This document shows, one piece after another, positions 1-7,714 of a stretch of 9,869 bases of DNA (positions within the stretch are counted from its first letter, which is position 1; every line of letters begins with the position of its first letter). A model generated the notes under the pieces. The model was not told where the DNA came from. It saw nothing but the letters and a program-made list of their open reading frames with translations, and did no database searches. Origin of the DNA: Planctomycetota bacterium (GTDB lineage Bacteria > Planctomycetota > Planctomycetia > Isosphaerales > Isosphaeraceae); contig JAKAUH010000628.1 in NCBI GenBank assembly GCA_021818605.1, positions 1 through 9,869 on the forward strand. The letters run 5' to 3'. A program made the translations under genes and the position numbers.

Positions 1-487
1 CCTCGCGGCGGGCGGATTGGCCTCCTTCCCCGGGTTCGGCGCCGAAATCTCGACGCTTTGTCGCGTAAAGTGTCAAGTTGCCGGTGGGAGTTTTGGGACG
101 ATCCCGGGAGTTTTGGGACGATCCCAGCAGTACTCGTTGTGCGGCCTGGAGCTTGGTCGGTCATTCTCTTCCCCGAGCACACCATTCGCTGTGCCCGCTA
201 CTGGGACAACGTCCGTGCCCCCGACGGGCGAGGCATGCATGGCCTGCTTGCTGGATCAATCCTGGTCTACTATCGCGGTCTCGCGGGGACGTGACTACCT
301 CCCTGCCAGTCTCATGCCACTGACAGCCCATCTTGCACGAACGCCAGAGTCCGATGTCCCGCAAAGCCATCAGTAGTGGGGTGGGCCGGGCGGCACATCC
401 CAGCCGCTCTGCTTGACTGGATGGCCGGACGGGCAGGCTCTTGGTTTCATACGGGTTTTGCGGCCCGGCCGTTGGCGCAGTAGGGAA
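1..487. other. Non-coding stretch downstream of thiC
   Basis: No gene is supported here. Reading frames open across parts of it on both strands, but they overlap one another, resemble no protein I recognise and lack ribosome binding sites. The stretch lies downstream of the leftward thiC gene. Its only clear structure is the tandem repeat at 86-125. On the minus strand a TTGACA hexamer lies at 71-76, beside that repeat, but I see no convincing partner element. No clear terminator hairpin with a T-run follows thiC. The first 70 bases could be the end of a gene outside the window, which cannot be judged from here. Confidence 0.5.
86..125. repeat. Perfect tandem repeat, 2 x 20 bp
   Basis: Two identical 20-bp units abut exactly (86-105 and 106-125). 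Each contains the interrupted palindrome GGGA-CGA-TCCC, so each unit is a possible binding site for a dimeric protein. A TGTCAAGTTG stretch lies just to the left (71-80). Multiple short repeats beside a TG terminus are known at the ends of IS21-family elements. That is only a suggestion, since no transposase is visible and no inverted copy occurs in this window. An operator pair is an equally good reading. Confidence 0.8.
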
Positions 488-1816
<1,329 letters not shown>

Positions 1817-2392
1817 GATGCCAGTGCACTCCCGGTTTCCGAAGGCCGCCTCCGGCGGTCGAGGCCCGGCCGAGCCGGCCCCCGCCGACGGCCGGCGCGC
1901 GATTGTTTCATCCCGGTATAACATCTCACGGGGGCTTTCCGTAAGACCGTGGCGGCCGGTGGCCGCGACGGATTGGGCACGCCTTCGGCAGACCCGCCGG
2001 GGCGATGGGCGGTCCGCGGCGTCTCCGCTACGAACGGACTGACTGGCGCAGCCATCGCGAGGCGCATCGCATCAGGATTTCCGCTGTTCGGCGAGTAAGC
2101 CGTCGCGGCAACCCGGGACGATATAAAGGGCGTCAAGGCGACCCCCCTCCGACGGGCGAGAGATCGCAGCGGATGCGGGACTGGCAGCGGGGGTCGGTCG
2201 CCCGTCCGGATGCCGCCTGGCCGGCCGCTACTCCTCGCGGCCGGGCGGTCTCGCCAGGGGTCATCGACCCCGGCACGGCTCCGTCGCATCGCCGTGGATG
2301 ATTGGGTTCGCTGAGGACGTCCGGCGTCGTGCCGGGGGCGGCTGGGTCGCCCCGGCCCAGCCTCGACCGACCATCAAGGAGGTAACCAGGAA
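1817..2392. other. Divergent spacer between thiC and fliW
   Basis: This 576-base stretch must carry the promoters of thiC (leftward) and of fliW-csrA (rightward). I see no supported gene; the arginine-rich frames across it look like chance openings in GC-rich DNA. An 8-bp perfect hairpin sits at 2221-2244 (arms 2221-2228 and 2237-2244). A TATAAA-like stretch at 2121-2126 and a TTATAC on the minus strand near 1916-1921 are too isolated to call promoters. The end of the spacer forms the fliW leader. Confidence 0.55.
2340..2362 (+). promoter_or_regulatory. Leader hairpin ahead of fliW ribosome binding site
   Basis: A perfect 7-bp stem (2340-2346, GGCTGGG, with 2356-2362, CCCAGCC) encloses a 9-base loop. 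It ends 13 bases before the fliW Shine-Dalgarno sequence. In the messenger it would sit directly upstream of the ribosome landing site. Whether it regulates translation is inference; its position between promoter and ribosome binding site makes it a candidate. Confidence 0.4.
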
Positions 2393-2395
2393 GTG
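2376..2395 (+). promoter_or_regulatory. Strong fliW ribosome binding site with two GGA motifs
   Basis: A perfect AAGGAGGT (2376-2383) stands 9 bases before the GTG start at 2393, which fixes the start of fliW. The Shine-Dalgarno contains AAGGA, and a second CAGGA (2387-2391) touches the start codon. CsrA binds A(N)GGA motifs and often represses translation by covering the Shine-Dalgarno, so CsrA control of its own antagonist is possible here. That regulatory reading is inference. Confidence 0.65.
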
Positions 2396-2875
2396 AACAT
2401 CCTAACGACCCGCTTCGGGCTGATTCAGGCCTGCGAGACGGACGTCATCACGATCCCGGAGGGTTTGCTGGGTTTTCGCTCGTTCATCCACTACACCCTG
2501 CTCCCCGACCCGGTCGTGATGGGCCTGTCCTGGTTGCAGAGCCTCACCGCGGCCGACCTCGCCTTCGCCCTGGTCGCGCCGCCGATCGCCGTCGGCGACT
2601 ACCGGGTGGAGATCCGCCGGGGGGATCGGGCCTCCCTCGAACTGGACGACGAGCGTTCCGCCCTGATCTATGTGATTCTCAACCGCGCCGAGGGAGGCGG
2701 GCTGACCGTGAACCTCCAGGGTCCCCTGGTGTTCAACCCGGTCCGTCGCCTGGGACGTCAGCTCGTCCTGACCTCGAGCCGGTATCCGGTCCGCTATCCC
2801 CTCGAGGCGACGGGATCGGTCCACTGTGCCCCTAACCTGCTGCCCGGTCTATCGCCGCTGCGTGCAACGGCGTAA
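2393..2875 (+). CDS. fliW: FliW, protein antagonist of CsrA
   Basis: FliW is a small cytoplasmic protein that binds CsrA and stops it repressing its target messengers; in flagellated bacteria it links CsrA activity to flagellin level. The 160-residue product shows the family pattern in order: TTRFG near the N-terminus, PEGLLGF (22-28), LLP (36-38), WLQS (47-50), DLAF (55-58), NLQGPLVFNP (107-116), RLGRQ (119-123) and YPVRYPL (131-137). About 20 extra residues follow the usual end of the family. The GTG start is chosen for the perfect AAGGAGGT nine bases upstream. csrA follows 134 bases downstream on the same strand, the usual partner arrangement. No flagellar gene is visible in the window, so the system may serve other targets here. 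Confidence 0.95.
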   Translation: MNILTTRFGLIQACETDVITIPEGLLGFRSFIHYTLLPDPVVMGLSWLQSLTAADLAFALVAPPIAVGDYRVEIRRGDRASLELDDERSALIYVILNRAEGGGLTVNLQGPLVFNPVRRLGRQLVLTSSRYPVRYPLEATGSVHCAPNLLPGLSPLRATA

Positions 2876-2989
2876 CCCGTGTGGCTCATCAGCTTAAGTG
2901 CTACTGGCAACGTGCCATCCCGCAAGCTCCGTCGTGGTCACCGAGGGCGTGGGCAACGTGATCAGGGATGGTCGCGGGCCTCGCTGGCA

Positions 2990-3009
2990 GGAGGAAGGAG
3001 CCGAATACG
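2990..3009 (+). promoter_or_regulatory. csrA ribosome binding site with overlapping GGA motifs
   Basis: The run GGAGGAAGGAG (2990-3000) ends nine bases before the csrA ATG and decides that start. It holds three GGA triplets, and another (AGGGAT) lies at 2964-2969. Overlap of GGA motifs with a Shine-Dalgarno is the arrangement used by CsrA for autorepression in other bacteria. Purine-rich ribosome binding sites contain GGA by chance as well, so this is only suggestive. Confidence 0.55.
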
Positions 3010-3276
3010 ATGCTGGTCCTGTCCCGTCACCGCGACGAAAGTATCATCATTGGCGATGATATCGTCATCACCGTGGTGGACATCCGGGGAGACAAGGTCC
3101 GACTGGGGATCGCGGCCCCGATCGAGATCTCCGTACACCGGCAAGAGGTGTACGAGGCCATTCAGCGCGAGAATCGCCAGGCGAGCCGGCTCGAGCCGCA
3201 GGACGCCCGGCAGATCGAGCGGCTGAATCAGCCGGTCCGTCGCGAGCCGCGCCGGACTCGCCCCGAGCCGAACTGA
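3010..3276 (+). CDS. csrA: CsrA, RNA-binding translational regulator
   Basis: CsrA is a small homodimeric RNA-binding protein that binds GGA motifs in messenger leaders and blocks or stabilises translation. The first ~60 residues are a clear CsrA core: MLVLSR, GDDIVITVVDIRGDKVRLGI (15-34), AP-EI-VHRQEVY (36-48). RNA-contact positions L4, R6 and R44 are all present. N55, which I recall as important for FliW contact in Bacillus subtilis, is also asparagine here. The protein has 88 residues against ~61 in E. coli; the additional tail (about 61-88) is rich in Arg, Glu and Pro. The start is the ATG after GGAGGAAGGAG; a longer frame from 2968 is possible but would put 14 unrelated residues before the invariant MLVL. 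It is probably co-transcribed with fliW. Confidence 0.96.
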   Translation: MLVLSRHRDESIIIGDDIVITVVDIRGDKVRLGIAAPIEISVHRQEVYEAIQRENRQASRLEPQDARQIERLNQPVRREPRRTRPEPN

Positions 3277-3299
3277 GCTGGGCCGAACCGACCCAGTGC

Positions 3300-3319
3300 G
3301 CCGGGGGCGATCCCCCGGC
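3300..3319 (+). terminator. Probable terminator hairpins after csrA
   Basis: A perfect 8-bp GC-only stem (3300-3307 with 3312-3319) closes a 4-base CGAT loop, 24 bases after the csrA stop. Two weaker perfect stems flank it: 5 bp at 3278-3282/3292-3296 and 7 bp at 3333-3339/3345-3351. No strong T-run follows the main stem, only TCTGCCTTG. It may therefore be a rho-independent terminator of weak type, or a hairpin that stabilises the 3' end of the fliW-csrA messenger. Confidence 0.5.
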
Positions 3320-3715
3320 TCTGCCTTGCCCGGGCTCGACTCGATCGAGCCGGACCCCGCTCCGGAGGAGAGGGGATTCGGAAGGACGCCCCTCGACGGC
3401 GGTCGGTCACGGCCGCCGTCCCGGACGCGTCCATCGCTCGTCTTCACCCCGGCGGAGGACCCGGAGTGACGGCGGCCTTGAGCCTTGCTTCGTGCCGTCC
3501 TCATCCCCGGTCCCACCGGACCGGCCCCGGGCGGTCCGCGCCCGGGCGGGCCGTCACCAACGGGACCACCGGAGGGTCTGAGCCCCGATCCGATCCGCTC
3601 CCGATAGCGACGGCGCCGGTACGCTTCCCGCGTGCCCGGCGCCGTTTCGCTTTTCCCCCGGGTGAGCCGCCCGGCGGTGCCCTGCCCGTCCGGATTCCTC
3701 GAAGAGGCCCGGTCG

Positions 3716-3821
3716 CTTCGAAGATGCCCTCATCTGCGTGCGGGGCACCTTCGAACCATCGCTTCGAAGGCGCCCCGATTCTTCGAAGGCGCCCTCAATT
3801 GCGTGCGGGCACCTTCGAACC
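3716..3821. repeat. Two sister stem-loops built on TTCGAA
   Basis: Copy A (3716-3757) and copy B (3781-3821) are near-identical ~42-bp direct repeats. Each folds into a 13-bp stem with one mismatch: 3717-3729 with 3743-3755, and 3782-3794 with 3807-3819. The mismatch is at the eighth pair in A and the ninth in B. The loops share TCA-nn-TGCGTGC. A third partial copy of 14 bases (3762-3775, identical to the start of copy B) lies between them. TTCGAA therefore occurs five times in 103 bases (3717, 3750, 3763, 3782, 3814). The position between two converging genes suits a bidirectional terminator; a REP-like dispersed repeat is the alternative. Confidence 0.8.
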
Positions 3822-3927
3822 GGGGCATCCCGCCGCCGGGCGCCTTCGGCCTGTCTCCAGGCAGGGAGCGCCCACGGTCCGACGACGCCCGCCCTCTGTC
3901 ATCCAATCACTCTGCCGAGGTAGGCTT

Positions 3928-4494
3928 TCAGTCCAGGTCGATGACGTCGTCGTCGTCATCGAGGATCTCGAACTTGAAGTCGTCCTCGAACGGCCCCGTG
4001 GCGCTCATGCTCGCCGGCGCCGCCGGCTCGGACGGAGCCAGGTTTGGCGCGGTGGAAATGAAGCTGTTCGACGGCTCGGGGAAGCCGACGGGGACCACCG
4101 GCGGGCTCGCCGAGCCGACCGCGGCCGCTGCAACGGCCGGTCCGGCCGCCCGGCTCGCGGCGCTTGCCCGCCCGCGCGCCTGCTTCTGCTCCGATGGCGA
4201 GGGCATGTCGTCGGGGCCCAGGTAGATCCTCACCTTGTACGCACCCAGGCTGATGCGATCGTCCGGCAACAGTGCCGCCCACCGCACCTTCTGACCCTTG
4301 ACCTTCGTCCCATTGGTCGTGGCCAGGTCGCGGATCACCAGCAGCCCGTCTGTCTTCACCAGCAGGCAATGCCGCTTCGACAGGCTGTGATGCGGGATCA
4401 CCACGTCACAAAACTCGCGACGCCCCACGACCGTCAGGTCCCGCGTGATCGGGATCGGAGGGTCTCCATTCTCTGGCACCAGTTCGGCTTTCAT
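3928..4494 (-). CDS. FHA-domain protein with acidic C-terminal tail
   Basis: FHA domains recognise phosphothreonine peptides and usually serve Ser/Thr-kinase signalling or secretion systems. Residues ~1-92 of 188 form one FHA domain with its landmark residues: G24-R25, the S39-K-R-H42 motif, N61-G-T63, and the closing D79-RISLGAYKVRIYL strand. After it come ~75 residues of Ala/Pro/Ser-rich linker, then an acidic tail ending DDDDDVIDLD (179-188). There is no membrane segment or signal peptide, so it should be cytoplasmic. The ATG at 4494 fits the domain edge; a GTG at 4551 in the same frame would add 19 residues of His/Glu/Gly-rich sequence. Neither start has a good ribosome binding site. The gene stands alone, with no kinase or phosphatase beside it in the window, so its partner is unknown. 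Confidence 0.9.
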   Translation of the reverse strand: MKAELVPENGDPPIPITRDLTVVGRREFCDVVIPHHSLSKRHCLLVKTDGLLVIRDLATTNGTKVKGQKVRWAALLPDDRISLGAYKVRIYLGPDDMPSPSEQKQARGRASAASRAAGPAVAAAAVGSASPPVVPVGFPEPSNSFISTAPNLAPSEPAAPASMSATGPFEDDFKFEILDDDDDVIDLD

Positions 4495-4752
4495 GGCAGA
4501 CGGCTTTGGTTCCCCGTCCTCATGCTCATGCCGCCCGCCGCCACCGGGCACCGCACGCCCACCAGGCGATGCAGCTCACCGACCCTCGGCGACGAGCCTT
4601 TTCTCCATCTTACTCTACCATCCGATGTCGGGCAAGGCGGAGTCCAGCATGCGTGCACGCCAACCAGGCCATCCATCCGACCGATGTGGGTTGCGTTCGT
4701 TGCACAGCGCGGCCGAGCCGCAACCCAACCCAACGGAACTGAACTGAAGAGC

Positions 4753-4774
4753 CACGGATTGAACACGGATTGAA
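4753..4774. repeat. 11-bp tandem repeat (CACGGATTGAA x 2)
   Basis: Two perfect abutting copies (4753-4763 and 4764-4774). A related short tandem run GAACTGAACTGAA precedes them at 4736-4748. From memory, CACGGATT-type runs are common between genes in planctomycete and related genomes; I cannot verify that here. Confidence 0.75.
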
Positions 4775-5095
4775 AGATTGGCCGCAGACGTGGCGTCACG
4801 CTCTCAATCCTCGAAGTCGCGACTCGAACGCGTTGCCGCAAAAGCGGTTGTAATCTCGTGTACGGCATACAGCATTCTCGAAGATAGTCGTACAGTAGGG
4901 AGGGAAAAGGTTGTGCGATTTCCTGCCTCGTGTGGGATGTCCAAAACGGCGACCTCGCCTCGATCACCCTCGCCCAGCCAGAAAAATGACACTCCTCGCC
5001 GAACACCACCTGCCTGGGTCCTGGGCGAACCAGCGACGTGAGTCGCCGGGTGGACTCGGCAGCTCGGGCAACCTCACTCGCCATCTCCGGGCGAA

Positions 5096-5260
5096 CCGGC
5101 GACCTGGAGTTTGTGAAGAAATCGATTTCGAAGAACAGATAGAAGAGAGCGAATGACTGCAAGTGAAGAATCTGTGTGCTGTTATGCTGCTTCGCTCTGC
5201 TCGTCGCTCTCTGCTCTCTGCCCCTTTTCGACGATTCGTTTACATCCTCTGAGTCGCCGG
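5096..5260 (+). repeat. Long hairpin / MITE-like element, copy 1
   Basis: The ends are inverted repeats: 5096-5103 (CCGGCGAC) matches the complement of 5253-5260, and the match continues inward with gaps to about 40 bases. Both ends share GAG, TGT-AA, AATCG and TCGAA in register. Nested inside are a perfect 9-bp arm pair (5144-5152 AGAGAGCGA with 5204-5212) and a 7-bp arm pair with one wobble (5162-5168 with 5190-5196). The whole can therefore fold as one long broken hairpin. The stretch 5111-5249 is also repeated in inverted orientation at 7952-8077. No open reading frame runs through it. It may be a non-autonomous transposable element or a structured RNA. Confidence 0.7.
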
Positions 5261-5433
5261 GGCATCAGGCCGAAAGCAAAAAAACCGGCGACTCACGTCT
5301 CAACGGGGTTTCTCGAACTGAGAGCTGAGCGGAGCGCCCGGTGCTTGCGAGGCGGGGCGCCGGCCGAGAAAATGCCGGCTCGCGACTGTCCGAAAGCATG
5401 GGTTTTGAACGAGGTCGAGAGGGACGATCTGTG

Positions 5434-6585
5434 ATGGAACCAAACATGATCGGCGCGTACGGGCCGTGGGCGGCAGGTCTGGTCGGAGACGGTCCCGGGC
5501 GGCTGTCGTTCCGAGGCGGGCGGTTCCGGGCGGAAGACATCGACGCCTGGCGGTCCGAGGCCCGCGCCCGGCTGCACGCGGGCCTGTTGCAGCCGAAGAC
5601 GGGCGAGTTGCCGAGGGGCGAGATGCAGCACGCGCTGGAACACGATGGGCTGCACATCGAGCATCTCACCTGGCAGTTGCCGTACGGGCCGCCGACGGAG
5701 GCCGTGTTCCTGAAGCCGGCCGGGGCGACGGGCCGGCTGCCGGCCGTGCTGGGGCTGCACGACCACGGCGGCAACAAGTACTTCGGCTGGCGGAAGATCG
5801 CGCAGCTTGGCGATGCGGTCCACCCGATGATGCGCGAGCACCGCCAGGAATACTACGGAAACGTGAGCTGGGCGAACGAGCTGGCAAGGCGGGGATTCGC
5901 GGTGCTGGTTCATGACACGTTCGCCTTCGGCAGCCGCCGGGTGCGGGTGGGGGACCTGCCGCCAGTGCTGCGGAAGAACCTGAAGGAGACGAGCCCCGAG
6001 TCGCCCGACGAGATCGAGCGGTACAACCACTTCGCCTCGGAGCACGAGCACATCATGGCCAAGAGCCTCTTCTGCGCCGGGACGACCTGGCCGGGAGTTT
6101 TCACGGCCGAGGACCAGCGCGCTCTCGATTACCTCTGCTCCCGCGACGACGTGGACCCGCACCGGGTCGGCTGCGCGGGGCTCTCGGGCGGCGGCCTGCG
6201 CACCTGCTACCTGGCCGGGCTCGACGACCGGATCCGTTGCGCCTGCTGCGTCGGCATGATGACCACCTGGCGCGACTACCTGTTGCACAAGTGCTACACG
6301 CACACCTGGATGATCTACATCCCGGGCCTACCGGCCGACCTGGACTATCCCGAGATCCTCGGCCTGCGCGCCCCGCTGCCGACCCTGGTGCAGAGCAACC
6401 TGGAGGACCAGCTTTTCACGGTCCCCGAGATGCGCCGGGCCGATTCGATGCTCGCCGAGGTCTTCCAGAAGGCCGGCGCCGCCGATCGTTACCGCGGCAC
6501 ATTCTACCCCGGTCCGCACAAGTTCGACGGCGCGATGCAGGCCGAGGCATTCGCCTGGTTCGAGCGGTGGCTCAAGGGAGCGTGA
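5434..6585 (+). CDS. Dienelactone-hydrolase-like alpha/beta hydrolase (putative esterase)
   Basis: This 383-residue protein belongs to the alpha/beta hydrolase fold. The parts visible are the HDHGG oxyanion-type loop (109-113), the nucleophile elbow G249-L-S251-G-G253, a likely acid D325 in NLEDQLF, and a likely histidine H362 in GPHKFDG near the C-terminus. The layout resembles acetyl-xylan-esterase or dienelactone-hydrolase relatives that are numerous in planctomycetes. The natural substrate cannot be told from sequence; an ester of a sugar or polysaccharide is a reasonable guess. No signal peptide is visible, so it is probably cytoplasmic. The ATG at 5434 is preceded by GAGAGGG with 10 bases spacing; a GTG directly before it is also possible. 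A cluster of cysteines (C213, C247, C258, C269, C271, C272, C287) is unusual. It has no operon partner. Confidence 0.88.
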   Translation: MEPNMIGAYGPWAAGLVGDGPGRLSFRGGRFRAEDIDAWRSEARARLHAGLLQPKTGELPRGEMQHALEHDGLHIEHLTWQLPYGPPTEAVFLKPAGATGRLPAVLGLHDHGGNKYFGWRKIAQLGDAVHPMMREHRQEYYGNVSWANELARRGFAVLVHDTFAFGSRRVRVGDLPPVLRKNLKETSPESPDEIERYNHFASEHEHIMAKSLFCAGTTWPGVFTAEDQRALDYLCSRDDVDPHRVGCAGLSGGGLRTCYLAGLDDRIRCACCVGMMTTWRDYLLHKCYTHTWMIYIPGLPADLDYPEILGLRAPLPTLVQSNLEDQLFTVPEMRRADSMLAEVFQKAGAADRYRGTFYPGPHKFDGAMQAEAFAWFERWLKGA

Positions 6586-6919
6586 GCGAGTGGGCGTGAG
6601 AGTGTCCACGGAAGGCCGGGGATTCCAGGACGGTTACTGGATGATTAGCATGAGGAACCCGCGGGCATGGGGACCACGCGCGACGAACCCGAGCCCGGCG
6701 GCGTCCGACAGAACCGTTCCGTTGGAGGACGCGGCCGCCTTCAGCCTGAGTTAGCGACCATCCAGGTTGACCGGTGCCAGAGAATCGAAGCGCTGACCAT
6801 CGTTCGGCGTCGAAACCACGAGGAATTCGGTCTGTCTCCTGCAGGTCCAGGGAATTCGGTCTGCCTCCTGCTGGCTCAAGAGCACCCCACCAGAGACCGA
6901 CAACGATCAGGGAACGCGG
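6586..6919. other. Spacer between hydrolase and membrane protein genes
   Basis: No gene or clear terminator is seen in these 334 bases. The one structure found is the direct repeat at 6822-6871, which lies 49 bases before the next start codon. Confidence 0.5.
6822..6871 (+). repeat. 21-bp direct repeat ahead of the zinc-ribbon gene
   Basis: GGAATTCGGTCTG-Y-CTCCTGC occurs at 6822-6842 and 6851-6871, identical at 20 of 21 positions with starts 29 bases apart. It lies 50-100 bases upstream of the ATG at 6920, so it could be a paired binding site or simply a small duplication. Each copy includes the palindrome GAATTC. Confidence 0.75.
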
Positions 6920-7378
6920 ATGAATGCCCGTCGAACGCGAATCAAACGTTGGATTTCCCAGTTGCCGACGTGGGTGGTGATCGTCGCCATCGTGCTGATC
7001 GGACTCGTCGTGATGGGCCTGCTCGGGGCGGCGAGCGTTGTGGTGATCGTGCAGGCCCTGCGACCGTCGGGAGGCCAGGATACCTCGTTCCTCATCCTGG
7101 CCGGGGCCTTTGTCGTACTGGTGCTCGTGCTCGCTTACCCCATGATTTACCTGTTTGCTCTCCTGATGCGGGCCTCGGACGCATGGATCGACGATCCCTG
7201 TCCGGCCTGCCGCCGAAGGGAGTTGGAATGGACGGGCGAGGGTTGGAAGACCGGACAACCGCCTGCCTACCGATATCTGAGGTGCCGGTTCTGCGGCGCC
7301 GAGGCCCGGCAACTCTGGGGCGACGAGGGGGCGCTGTCGGGTCTGGAGCCAATCGACCCGGCGAGCGTCAGATCTTGA
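6920..7378 (+). CDS. Two-helix membrane protein with C-terminal zinc ribbon
   Basis: I do not recognise a named family. The 152-residue protein has a basic N-terminus (MNARRTRIKR), then two long hydrophobic segments (about 18-46 and 57-83) that should form a membrane hairpin. A soluble C-terminal part carries two CxxC pairs, C94-P-A-C97 and C122-R-F-C125, the pattern of a zinc ribbon. The positive N-terminus suggests both ends lie in the cytoplasm, with the metal site facing the cytoplasm. An AGGGA lies about six bases before the ATG. Base composition and codon choice match the neighbouring genes. It has no clear operon partner, so function stays open; a small membrane-bound regulator or assembly factor is possible. 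Confidence 0.75.
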   Translation: MNARRTRIKRWISQLPTWVVIVAIVLIGLVVMGLLGAASVVVIVQALRPSGGQDTSFLILAGAFVVLVLVLAYPMIYLFALLMRASDAWIDDPCPACRRRELEWTGEGWKTGQPPAYRYLRCRFCGAEARQLWGDEGALSGLEPIDPASVRS

Positions 7379-7470
7379 AGGCGAGACATTCCCTGGAATC
7401 CTTGAGTCTGTCGCATGGGAACCGGTCCGGAGTATGGGCCGGGAGGAACATCGAGCCTGGATCGGAAGTC

Positions 7471-7491
7471 GGTCAGGCTCTCAGCCTGACC
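7471..7491 (+). terminator. Perfect hairpin after the zinc-ribbon gene
   Basis: A perfect 9-bp stem (7471-7479 with 7483-7491) has a 3-base CTC loop and lies 92 bases after the stop codon. No T-run follows; the pentanucleotide repeat begins immediately. It may terminate or stabilise the upstream transcript. A second perfect hairpin (7569-7575 with 7579-7585, loop CGC) lies on the other side of the microsatellite. Confidence 0.4.
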
Positions 7492-7545
7492 CGGTCCGGT
7501 CCGGTCCGGTCCGGTCCGGTCCGGTCCGGTCCGGTCCGGTCCGGT
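7491..7545. repeat. Pentanucleotide microsatellite (CCGGT) x 11
   Basis: Eleven perfect copies of CCGGT run without interruption, then decay into CGGAT/CGGGGT variants up to about 7567. Because the unit is five bases and contains no stop in any frame, it opens artificial reading frames on both strands (GPVRS repeats one way, TGPDR the other). Such tracts change copy number by slippage. No gene start or promoter that it could switch is evident. Confidence 0.97.
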
Positions 7546-7714
7546 CGGATCGGGGTCGGGGTCGGATCGAGCCCGCGCCGGGCTCAGGGACGCTGACGAA
7601 ATCGACTCTCGATCCCGGGTGCAAGCGGCCGTGGATCTCGGGGCGACGGGCCAGGAGGCCGGTATCCTGGCGACAGTCTCGAAAACCAGGGGTTCGGTCG
7701 CGGACCAAAACGGA

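Larger units (their letters stand above)
3277..3927. other. Convergent spacer between csrA and the FHA gene
   Basis: No gene is supported in these 651 bases. The reading frame that crosses them on the plus strand continues antisense through the FHA gene and has no recognisable protein character. The spacer holds the hairpins after csrA (3278-3351) and the TTCGAA stem-loop pair (3716-3821). I see nothing distinctive between 3352 and 3715. Confidence 0.6.
4495..5433. other. Repeat-bearing spacer between FHA gene and hydrolase
   Basis: No gene is supported in these 939 bases. A 62-codon minus-strand frame (4804-4992) has codon choices unlike the real genes here and no spaced ribosome binding site. 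Repeats seen are the 11-bp tandem at 4753-4774, a 15-bp direct repeat with one mismatch (GGGCGAACCRGCGAC at 5023-5037 and 5089-5103), and the hairpin element at 5096-5260. GAGTCGCCGGG recurs at 5040-5050 and 5251-5261, with its inverse CCGGCGACTC at 5285-5294. An 8-bp arm pair GGGTTGCG/CGCAACCC occurs at about 4686-4737. The local base composition is visibly less GC-rich than in the genes. Confidence 0.55.

Noticed and set aside
1915..1945. Minus-strand TTACGG-N17-TTATAC as a thiC promoter
   Set aside because: Spacing is right, but both hexamers match the consensus poorly, so it cannot be told from chance.
1970..1995. Sigma-54-like GGGCAC...GGCA
   Set aside because: Spacing and bases do not fit TGGCAC-N5-TTGC, and it is not placed before a gene in the right direction.
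4555..4740. Possible integron attC-like pair (CCAGGCGATGCAGCTCACC and CCAACCAGGCCATCC)
   Set aside because: The two stretches are similar, but I could not find the matching outer AAC/GTT core sites in the right arrangement, nor an integrase or cassette genes.
3466..4773. 435-codon plus-strand frame
   Set aside because: It crosses the TTCGAA stem-loops and runs antisense through the FHA gene; no recognisable domain.
4804..4992. 62-codon minus-strand frame with a protein-like look (MSFFWLGEGDRGEVAVLD)
   Set aside because: Third-position GC is much lower than in the real genes, the GTG start has its purine stretch directly against it, and the longer frame around it runs into the hairpin repeat.
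6572..7312. 246-codon minus-strand frame
   Set aside because: It is antisense to the membrane protein; the His/Asp-rich stretch is the mirror of its hydrophobic codons.
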